A stretch of 20,734 bases of DNA from JAZDJJ01 sp043804035 (GTDB taxonomy: Bacteria; Bacteroidota; Bacteroidia; Palsa-948). Positions 8,040 through 14,103 of the stretch are shown here, piece by piece; positions within the stretch are counted from its first letter, which is position 1, and every line of letters starts with the position of its first letter. Location of the stretch: contig JAZDJJ010000132.1 in NCBI GenBank assembly GCA_043804035.1, forward strand, positions 1 through 20,734, written 5' to 3'. The notes below the pieces were generated by a model. That model worked only from the letters and a program-made list of their open reading frames with translations. It made no database searches and was not told where the DNA came from. The position numbers were made by a program, and so were the translations under genes.

Positions 8040-8426
8040 ATGATTGAAATTCAACTTGACAATGGAACGACAATTCCTTTACACGGAAAGTCTCTTTTGA
8101 TACTTCCCGCAGGAAGTCGGACAAATCATATCATAAACAATGAAGATGATTATGATGTAATAATGATAATTGCTGGTATTGACAGAACAGTAAACATTGA
8201 ACTGCATCAACCTGCTATTATAATTGTGGAAGCAGGCATTAGAACTGTTGTTAATGTGACTGGCGGAATGGCATTACCAATTTCACAAGCAGTATTAATT
8301 GCAGGTCTTGACAACACAGTAAACGGGTTGACAACTCAAAATCGTGGACGAATAATCTCAGCACATAGAGAAGAGTTTGACCTTGGAGCAATAGCATCAT
8401 TCGACAAAATTGAAATTGAGAGGTAA
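8040..8426 (+). CDS. small repeat protein, beta-helix/DUF3060-like, function unknown
   Basis: This is a 128-residue protein whose function I do not recognise. It holds three related segments of about 20-25 residues, each with a hydrophobic strand, AG and an (I/L)D-x-TVN or equivalent turn: IMIIAGIDRTVNI, IIIVEAGIRTVVNV and AVLIAGLDNTVNG. This pattern suits a short right-handed beta-helix or solenoid and recalls DUF3060-type repeats. There is no signal peptide and no membrane segment, so it is probably cytoplasmic. It is the only gene of cassette 3, the smallest cassette (607 bp). ATG 8040 follows an A-rich leader (GGAACATAAA) and is the natural start. It shows no catalytic motif; a binding or immunity role is possible but unsupported. 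Confidence 0.75.
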   Translation: MIEIQLDNGTTIPLHGKSLLILPAGSRTNHIINNEDDYDVIMIIAGIDRTVNIELHQPAIIIVEAGIRTVVNVTGGMALPISQAVLIAGLDNTVNGLTTQNRGRIISAHREEFDLGAIASFDKIEIER

Positions 8427-8443
8427 GAATGACAAGAAAACCA

Positions 8444-8579
8444 GCCCATAACAGCACCTACAAGAAATTGGCGGTTCAGTGGTTAAATGAACATTCTACC
8501 TCGCATCAACATTTGTGGTGGCTTGACAGTTTTGTGCTCCGAAATCGCCAACTTCTTAAACCCGCAAAACGTTATGCCC
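8444..8579 (+). repeat. attC-like recombination site 3
   Basis: R'' is GCCCATAAC (8444-8452) and R' is GTTATGCCC (8571-8579), with crossover between 8571 and 8572. The inner arms TTGGCGGTT and AAATCGCCAA are the same as in site 2. The outer part of the left arm (GCACCTACAAG) pairs poorly with the right arm here (CTTAAACCCGC), so this hairpin has a larger unpaired zone than its neighbours. Confidence 0.8.
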
Positions 8580-8637
8580 AATGCTATGACGACCGTGCAA
8601 CATAGACAACTTTGCCGAAAAACTTTACTTTTGTGTT

Positions 8638-9741
8638 ATGGAAATCACAGGAAAAATAACTGGAATAAAATATAAACTGTTTCTCACGGACGACTTACAA
8701 AAAGTTGACGCGAAAAAATTTGACATCAATCAAGTCCCAACAGCGTGCATCATTGTTGACGGCAAACACAGTTTCGCAATTTCAAGATGGGTTTCACCCA
8801 AGCGGACACGTTCTTATCCTTACGAGCGAGTTTACAACACGCTCAACACTTCCAAAAAGATTACAGTAATTCCAATCGTTAAAGACGAAGGTGCTGATGG
8901 CGACAGAGATTTTCTGCAATGGGACACAGTTTCACTAATGTCATTGCTTGATGTTTATGTGATTTTCGCTTACTATAACAAAGCGGAAAAGGCAGGGAAT
9001 AAAATCACCGACCAGCAGTTTGATAATAAATATGTTCTTCAAAAAATAAAAGAGATAGAAGAATATCATAGTTCCGCTTTACATTGGAACATTAACGAGT
9101 TGAAAACAAACTTTCAAAATATTTTGAAGAAAGTTGTTTTGTCTTATAGAAAAATTGAAACGAAAACAAAAGTCTCATTGCACGGAATAAAAGGACTGCA
9201 AAACTTTCAAGATAAAATAGGAGCAGATGTTTCCTTGTTTATGCAATTTTCAAGAGACAAAGCATTGAAAGCACAATCAAGAGAATTTGTAACGACACAA
9301 CCGAAAGAGAATTTATCCACTTTGAGCAAAGCAAAAATCACGATTACAAATTATCTTGGCGGAAATTATTTTTTCACAGTTGATGAAATAATTGTTGCAG
9401 AAGAGAAATTATTTTTGCTTGAAGGCAAGCATAGTGTTAATGCACTTCTGCCGAGCAAAGGTGACATTAAAGACGGATTGTTGAAAATGATTTTATACTG
9501 TAATCTTACTGAAACAAAGGTTGACGGAAAAGAAATGGGGTGCCGACCGATTTTGGAATTGACATCAACCCAATTGAAAGGACAAATCAATTCAAATTCA
9601 TCTGCGAACGAGATTGAAAGTTTCTTCACAAAAAATAATTTTTCCGCTTCTCAAAAAAAGTTAGTAGAAAGTTTATTTAAAGAAACAAAAAGCAATAACT
9701 TTACGGTAAATATTAAGCACGAAAGTTTAGACCGTCTATGA
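8638..9741 (+). CDS. putative type II restriction endonuclease paired with a Dam-family methylase
   Basis: This 367-residue protein has an unassigned family, inferred to be a restriction enzyme. Support comes from the ATGA overlap with the following adenine methylase, which implies translational coupling and stoichiometric control, and from a PD-(D/E)xK-like segment: D249/E250 on one strand, then E262-G-K264 (LLEGKHS) after a hydrophobic strand. A highly patterned N-terminal region, WVSPKRTRSYPYERVYNTL (51-69) and VKDEGADGDRDF (81-92), may belong to an accessory or DNA-binding domain. ATG 8638 is preceded by TACTTTTG (8626-8633), a possible -7 element, which would make the transcript almost leaderless. 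An alternative is a non-nuclease methylase partner. First gene of cassette 4. Confidence 0.65.
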   Translation: MEITGKITGIKYKLFLTDDLQKVDAKKFDINQVPTACIIVDGKHSFAISRWVSPKRTRSYPYERVYNTLNTSKKITVIPIVKDEGADGDRDFLQWDTVSLMSLLDVYVIFAYYNKAEKAGNKITDQQFDNKYVLQKIKEIEEYHSSALHWNINELKTNFQNILKKVVLSYRKIETKTKVSLHGIKGLQNFQDKIGADVSLFMQFSRDKALKAQSREFVTTQPKENLSTLSKAKITITNYLGGNYFFTVDEIIVAEEKLFLLEGKHSVNALLPSKGDIKDGLLKMILYCNLTETKVDGKEMGCRPILELTSTQLKGQINSNSSANEIESFFTKNNFSASQKKLVESLFKETKSNNFTVNIKHESLDRL

Positions 9742-10625
9742 TAAAAAGTCCGTTACGATACCCTGGAGGAAAAAGCAGAGCAGTAGATTTAATTTCTACA
9801 CTTGTTCCAGAGTTTGACGAATTCAGAGAACCATTTTTGGGTGGCGGTTCTATTTTCATTTATCTGAAACAAAGATTTCCGAAGAAAAAATTTTGGGTGA
9901 ATGATATATATTTTAATCTTTTCAAGTTTTGGGAAATGTGTAAGAAAGATGTCAATGCAGTAATTGACAAAGTTTATGAATGGAGAAACCAATTTACAAA
10001 CGGAAAAGAATTACATAAATTTCTCACCGACAACATTTCCAATTTTAACGACTTGGAAAAAGCGTCCGCATTTTTCATCTTCAACAGAATTACTTTTTCA
10101 GGGACAAGCGAGAGCGGTGGTTACAGCGAACAAGCATTTCACGGACGCTTTACAGAGAGCAGTATTCACCGACTAAAAAAATTCGGTGAAGTAATTAACG
10201 GAACAAAAATTACAAACTGCGACTTTCAAAAAGTAATTGAGAAAGACGGAGACAATGTTTTTCTATTTTTAGACCCTCCTTACCACTCTGCGACAAAATC
10301 TGCACTCTACGGAAAGAATGGAAACTTGCACAAAGGTTTTGACCACATTCGTTTTGCCGAGACAATGAAGAACTGTAATCATAAATGGCTTATCACCTAT
10401 GACGACAGCGATTATATCAGACAATTATTTTCGTTCGCTAACATCATTCCGTGGGACTTGACTTATGGTATGCGTAACCAGACAGACACTTCCGACCAGA
10501 CAGGTAAAGAACTTTTTATTTCCAACTTCTTGACAAAGTTGCCGAGACAACTTGCACAAGAACGACAGTTTACACTCTTTGAACCAAAAGTAAAATACAA
10601 GCGGACAAAAAAGCACTGGGCATAA
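9738..10625 (+). CDS. Dam/DpnM-family adenine-N6 DNA methyltransferase
   Basis: This 295-residue alpha-class adenine methyltransferase opens with the SAM-binding motif LRYPGGKS (6-13), followed by FREPFLGGGSIF, and has catalytic DPPY (about 178-181) with the usual GYS-type target-recognition region (ESGGYSEQAFHGRF) between them. The N-terminal PGGK and late DPPY order is typical of Dam-like enzymes. Specificity cannot be read from sequence. Its ATG overlaps the stop of the upstream putative endonuclease (ATGA), and its own TAA (10623-10625) is part of the R'' core GGGCATAAC of attC site 4, so coding sequence ends exactly at the recombination site. Confidence 0.93.
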   Translation: MIKSPLRYPGGKSRAVDLISTLVPEFDEFREPFLGGGSIFIYLKQRFPKKKFWVNDIYFNLFKFWEMCKKDVNAVIDKVYEWRNQFTNGKELHKFLTDNISNFNDLEKASAFFIFNRITFSGTSESGGYSEQAFHGRFTESSIHRLKKFGEVINGTKITNCDFQKVIEKDGDNVFLFLDPPYHSATKSALYGKNGNLHKGFDHIRFAETMKNCNHKWLITYDDSDYIRQLFSFANIIPWDLTYGMRNQTDTSDQTGKELFISNFLTKLPRQLAQERQFTLFEPKVKYKRTKKHWA

Positions 10626-10753
10626 CAGCAAGTTTGCGCTATGCGGGCTGACGTTTAAGTTTGAAAATTTGTATCTTCGGTTTATGGTTGTAATGGCAGA
10701 CAATTTTGTATTCCAAAATCCCGCACATCGCAAACTTGCGGAACGTTAGCGGC
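10618..10753 (+). repeat. attC-like recombination site 4
   Basis: R'' is GGGCATAAC (10618-10626) and R' is GTTAGCGGC (10745-10753), with crossover between 10745 and 10746. The arms are GCAAGTTTGCGCTATGCGGG on the left and CCCGCACATCGCAAACTTGC on the right, giving about 20 pairs with few mismatches. The loop keeps a diverged form of the shared motif (GACAATTTTGTATTCCAAAAT). Confidence 0.82.
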
Positions 10754-10769
10754 CAGTTTAAAAAACACT

Positions 10770-11840
10770 ATGAACAAAACTGATAAAATAATTCATCAAT
10801 TCAATTCTGATAGGCTTTATCTTGAAGAATTTAGACTTAAGCTTGAGGATCTTATAACGATCCTCTTGAAAAATAATGGAATCAGATACCACCAAATTGC
10901 AAGCAGAATTAAAGATGAAAATAATCTTAGAAATAAAATTGAAACTAAAAACGGGAAATACACCCAACTATCTGATATTACAGATATAATTGGATTGAGG
11001 ATTATTACATATTTCGAGGATGAAGTTGATAAGGTCGCAAAGATTATTTCAAAGGAATTTAAAGTAGATCCTGAAAATTCGGTTGATAAAAGAATAATTG
11101 ATCCTGATAGATTTGGTTATCAATCACTTCATTTCATTGTAAAAGTTCAACATCCAAGAAGTTCCTTAAATGAATGGAAAAGATTTACTGATTTTAACGC
11201 AGAGATTCAGATTAGGTCAATTCTAATGCATGCCTGGGCCGAGATTTCGCATGATATTGGTTATAAAGGAGAAATATCTATACCTAAACAAGAGAGAAGA
11301 GCATTCTTTCGAATTGCAGCTTTACTTGAATTAGCAGATAAAGAGTTTATTAGGCTTAAAGAAAACCTTACTAAATATGAACAAGAAGTGACAAAACTGA
11401 TTGAAATATCACCAGAAGATGTACTTCTTGATAAAGCGTCATTGTTGTCGTATTTAAAAACCAGTAATACATTAAAAGAAATAGAAGAAATAATGGCAAA
11501 TATAGCTGAGGCAAAAATTGTGGAACTTTATGACGACATCGACATGGAAATTCATAGAATAAATTATTTTGGCATCAAAACAGTTAAGGAATTAGATGAA
11601 AATCTCAAACAGAAAAAAGAACTTATAATTGCTCTTGCTACTGAGAGATTGGAAAAAGGTACACATCAAGAGTTAAGAAAGGGTATCAGTATTTTTTATA
11701 TGTTATATTGTAAGTTGGTTGAATCCAATAATCTTGAATTTATTGAAAAATATTTTGAAAAATTAAGCATTGGAACGAACCCAGCTAGAGATGCAGAAAA
11801 ACTAATAAGCACTTTCAAAAGAATTAAAACCGGCTGCTAA
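10770..11840 (+). CDS. RelA/SpoT-domain (p)ppGpp synthetase-like protein (small alarmone synthetase type)
   Basis: This protein has 356 residues. The N-terminal ~200 hold a RelA/SpoT nucleotidyltransferase domain: DIIGLRI (72-78), DRFGYQSLH (113-121), and EIQIRSILMHAWAEISH (145-161), the set that binds ATP and GDP/GTP and catalyses pyrophosphate transfer. There is no HD hydrolase and no TGS/ACT, so it is synthetase-only. The C-terminal ~150 residues are predicted helical and unlike the short C-termini of RelP/RelQ. A toxSAS or fused toxin-antitoxin (CapRel-like) role in phage defence is possible, but I see no recognisable antitoxin domain. The ATG lies only 24 bp into cassette 5, so expression must come from readthrough or from within attC 4. 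Its TAA (11838-11840) sits in the R'' core of attC 5. Confidence 0.88.
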   Translation: MNKTDKIIHQFNSDRLYLEEFRLKLEDLITILLKNNGIRYHQIASRIKDENNLRNKIETKNGKYTQLSDITDIIGLRIITYFEDEVDKVAKIISKEFKVDPENSVDKRIIDPDRFGYQSLHFIVKVQHPRSSLNEWKRFTDFNAEIQIRSILMHAWAEISHDIGYKGEISIPKQERRAFFRIAALLELADKEFIRLKENLTKYEQEVTKLIEISPEDVLLDKASLLSYLKTSNTLKEIEEIMANIAEAKIVELYDDIDMEIHRINYFGIKTVKELDENLKQKKELIIALATERLEKGTHQELRKGISIFYMLYCKLVESNNLEFIEKYFEKLSIGTNPARDAEKLISTFKRIKTGC

Positions 11841-11970
11841 CAAGCCGCCTAGCCGCGATACGGGCGGGTTACGGGAGCTGGCATTGAACAAGTTATACGA
11901 AGTGACAACGGATAGGATAAGAAACAACAAGTAAAACTCGTACCAGCGGCTGGCGGCCCACCGTTAGCGT
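11832..11970 (+). repeat. attC-like recombination site 5, divergent and GC-rich
   Basis: R'' is GGCTGCTAAC (11832-11841) and the R' core starts GTTAGCG (11963-11969), with crossover between 11963 and 11964. The arms GCCGCC-TAGCCGC and GCGGCT-GGCGGC pair with an extra unpaired T on the left, a typical extrahelical base. It has similar length to sites 1-4 but a different sequence family, lacking the ACAGTTTTGTG motif. Confidence 0.72.
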
Positions 11971-12240
11971 TCATTGAGAAAAAAAGACAGCAGAAATATA
12001 TTTACGGCATTGTTAATTTGGTATAGATTTTTAGATTGCTTCGGTCGTTCCTCCCTCGCAATGACGGTTAAATTGAGCGTCATTGTGAACCATGAAGAAC
12101 AAAATGGGAAGCAATCCCTATACTTATTTAACAATACCCTTTTTAATTTAATCTTACAAACCTACATAAAAATTGATTATCACTCAGCACTCAAAATTTG
12201 CCGAGATACTGTTGCCACGAATTACACTAATTTTTTAAGA
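11964..12240. other. intergenic stretch after the array, no gene seen
   Basis: No convincing coding sequence. After the last core the sequence begins TTAGCGTTC; no matching R'' (GAACGCTAAC) follows before lspA, so there is no sixth cassette. The stretch holds the hairpin repeat at 12034-12126. The convergent lspA gene ends at 12241. Confidence 0.6.
12034..12126. repeat. MITE-like hairpin repeat
   Basis: Terminal inverted repeats GATTGCTTC (12034-12042) and GAAGCAATC (12118-12126) enclose an inner inverted repeat CAATGACG (12059-12066) / CGTCATTG (12078-12085). Sequences of the form 'GATTGCTTCG…TCGCAATGACG' are familiar as dispersed intergenic repeats in many bacterial genomes. Only one copy lies in this window. 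Confidence 0.6.
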
Positions 12241-12876
12241 TTAGAACTTAAAACTACAATGAGCCACAGATTCCTTCATCTCATGTCTAAAAAAGGTTTT
12301 CTGAAAAATCAGGATGATGCAAACGCCAACAGAAATAGAAGCATCCGAAAGATTGAAGATAGGAAATGAAAACACAAATTCTTGTCCGCCCCAGAACGGG
12401 AACCAATCCGGATAATGTCCGCCTCTTGAATAAAAATAAAACATATCTACTACTGCTCCGTGCAGAAATCCGGCATATCCACCATCTTCGGGTAAAAAAA
12501 CTGATGGCTCAATAACGGTACTTTCGTTAAAGAGCAAACCATAAAATGCGCTGTCAAGAATATTTCCTATCGCACCCGACATAATGAGAGAAATGCAAAT
12601 AATCATTCCGTTGTGTGCTTTACTTTTTATTAGATAATACAAGTACCACCCAATGCCTCCTACTGCAAAAATCCGGAACAAACTTAACAGCAATTTCCCA
12701 TAATCGCCTTCCAGTTCTAATCCAAAAGCCATTCCATAGTTCTCTGTAAAATGAACGTAAAAAAAATTACTAATCACATCAATCTGCTCGCCAAGTCGCA
12801 TATTGGTTTTGATATAAAATTTAATTGCTTGATCACAAAAGAGAACCAAAAAAATAATGAGAAGAGATTTTTTCAC
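12241..12876 (-). CDS. lspA: lipoprotein signal peptidase II
   Basis: Inner-membrane aspartic protease that cleaves signal peptides of prolipoproteins after diacylglyceryl transfer. With the GTG start at 12876 the protein is 211 residues and opens with MKKSLLIIFLVLFCDQ, the usual family start. The frame could extend to a TTG at 12897 (218 residues), whose extra residues look like intergenic sequence. In the 218-residue numbering, the conserved segments are TENYGMAFG (51-59), GAIGNILD (108-115), VVD151 and NLSD185; the last two aspartates are the expected catalytic pair. There are four predicted membrane segments. A 30-residue insertion between GNILD and VVD makes it longer than the E. coli enzyme, as is usual in Bacteroidota. 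It follows the dksA-like gene and ileS, a common gene order in this phylum. Confidence 0.93.
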   Translation of the reverse strand: MKKSLLIIFLVLFCDQAIKFYIKTNMRLGEQIDVISNFFYVHFTENYGMAFGLELEGDYGKLLLSLFRIFAVGGIGWYLYYLIKSKAHNGMIICISLIMSGAIGNILDSAFYGLLFNESTVIEPSVFLPEDGGYAGFLHGAVVDMFYFYSRGGHYPDWFPFWGGQEFVFSFPIFNLSDASISVGVCIILIFQKTFFRHEMKESVAHCSFKF

Positions 12877-12992
12877 AGAAGATTTGTTGATTGCCAATAG
12901 TTAATTGTCAATTGTTTTAAAACACTTACAACGAATCACAAACAATGAACGATTTTAACTTGATAATTCCCTGTTGCTTGCCGCAGGGTTGT

Positions 12993-14045
12993 TTAATTAT
13001 TTTGCGTCAGTTTTGCTTCAATACTCAATGTGGCATGCGGAACACTGCGGAGTCGTTCTTTGGGAATTAGTTTGCCTGTAATGCGGCAAATTCCATATGT
13101 TTTATTTTTAATGCGAGTGAGAGCAATTTTAAGATTTTGAATATAACGTTCTTGCCTTGATGCAAGATGAGCAATCTCTTCGCGCGACATAGTTTCCGAG
13201 CCGTCTTCCAAAACTTTAAAGGAAGGCGATGTATCATTTATTCCATGCTCATCACTATGAGCAAGAGTGTTTTTCAAAAGATCATAATCACGTTCGGCTC
13301 CTGTTAATTTTTTTATGATGATTTCTTTAAACTCTGCTAATTCCTTATTAGAATATTGCGTACGATTATCTTTTTTTCCTTTAAATTTTGGTTGAGGAGG
13401 ATCTATCTTTTTGTACAAAGGATCTGGTTCATAATTTCTCATATCTTGATACGCTTTTTCCCATGAAAAAACCTCTTCGGTAGATGATGTTTCCTTATCT
13501 TCTTCTTTTAATTCTTCGCTTTCCTTTTTGCTCTTTATCTGTTTTTTATTTTTAGAAGAAATATCTTTTTCTTGTTTTGCCTGACCTGCCACAACAAATT
13601 TTCCCTGTTGAACAATTGGCATTACAATTTTTTTTTCTTTTGCAGCAATCTTTTTCTTTAGAGCAATCTTTTTTAGAGCAATCTTTTTCTTTAGAGCAAT
13701 CTTTTTTAGAGCAATCTTTTTCTTTAGAGCAATCTTTTTTAGAGCAACCTTTTTTAGAGCAACCTTTTTCTTTAGAGCAATCTTTTTTAAAGCAATTTTT
13801 TTCTTTGCAGCAATCTTTTTTGCCATTTTTTTTTCTTTAATTATTGCTTGTTGGGACTTTTTCGGAGAGATGGATTTTAATTTACTCAACTTTATTGTTT
13901 TTTTATTTTTTTTCTTTGTACCCGAATTTTTCTTCATGATTGTTTTTTTTGCAACTGTTTTTGCTGTTGCTTTTTTAACTTTGACGCTTGATTTTTTTTT
14001 TGCCTTGCGAGATTTTGTTTCGCTTAACTTTTTAATTTTTGCCAT
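12993..14045 (-). CDS. TraR/DksA-family protein with lysine-rich repetitive N-terminus
   Basis: The protein has 350 residues. The C-terminal ~120 match the TraR/DksA family of Bacteroidota: a coiled-coil region (about 230-320) followed by TYGICRITGKLIPKERL and VPHATLSIEAK. Only one cysteine of the four-Cys zinc finger remains, a form common in this phylum's homologues, so zinc binding is doubtful. Residues 1-140 are extremely basic; 76-139 are alternating KKIAL and KKKIAL units, resembling histone-H1-like nucleic-acid-binding tails. An acidic stretch (about 175-190) links the two. A role in modulating RNA polymerase or coating nucleic acid is inferred. It lies between ileS (58 bp upstream) and lspA and is probably cotranscribed with them. 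Confidence 0.85.
   Translation of the reverse strand: MAKIKKLSETKSRKAKKKSSVKVKKATAKTVAKKTIMKKNSGTKKKNKKTIKLSKLKSISPKKSQQAIIKEKKMAKKIAAKKKIALKKIALKKKVALKKVALKKIALKKKIALKKIALKKKIALKKIALKKKIAAKEKKIVMPIVQQGKFVVAGQAKQEKDISSKNKKQIKSKKESEELKEEDKETSSTEEVFSWEKAYQDMRNYEPDPLYKKIDPPQPKFKGKKDNRTQYSNKELAEFKEIIIKKLTGAERDYDLLKNTLAHSDEHGINDTSPSFKVLEDGSETMSREEIAHLASRQERYIQNLKIALTRIKNKTYGICRITGKLIPKERLRSVPHATLSIEAKLTQNN
13629..13820 (-). repeat. in-frame tandem repeat coding KKIAL/KKKIAL units
   Basis: Alternating 15- and 18-bp units (33-bp double unit) inside the DksA-like gene give residues 76-139. On the + strand they appear as runs such as TTTTTCTTTAGAGCAATC. All units stay in frame, so copy number can change without a frameshift. 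Confidence 0.8.
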
Positions 14046-14103
14046 AAAATAAAATTTAGTTTAAGTAAAGATAATTGAAAAACAAATTAAATAAATATTT
14101 TTG

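Larger units (their letters stand above)
96..11963 (+). mobile_element. integron-type gene cassette array, five cassettes
   Basis: Predicted cassettes run 96-5927, 5928-7964, 7965-8571, 8572-10745 and 10746-11963. Each carries one or two + strand genes and ends in an attC-like site. For every cassette the 5' end (TT… after the crossover) is complementary to its own 3' R'' box: GTTAGGTGC with GCACCTAAC, GTTGGGTGC with GCACCCAAC, GTTATGGGC with GCCCATAAC, GTTATGCCC with GGGCATAAC, GTTAGCGGCC with GGCTGCTAAC (one mismatch). The pairing continues beyond the core (GCGT, GCTT, GTTT, TGCT, GTTT). Neighbouring cassettes do not match each other, so these are independent units closed by site-specific recombination, not plain dispersed repeats. 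Without an integrase in view this is formally a cluster of attC sites. Cargo is largely anti-phage or restriction-modification. Confidence 0.82.

Noticed and set aside
5799..11970. Regularly recurring similar sequences considered as a CRISPR array or simple dispersed repeats
   Set aside because: Spacing is 0.6-2.9 kb with genes between, and the end sequences match within units and not between them, which fits attC sites instead.
11974..12369. 131-codon + strand frame after the array
   Set aside because: It crosses the hairpin repeat and the antisense end of lspA; composition is that of intergenic sequence.
12969..12988. CCCTG…CAGGG hairpin between the dksA-like gene and lspA, considered as a terminator
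   Set aside because: The stem is only 5 bp and no T-tract follows on either strand; the genes are likely cotranscribed.
13577..13840. Repetitive + strand frame (LEQSF repeats)
   Set aside because: It is the antisense shadow of the lysine-rich repeat in the DksA-like gene.
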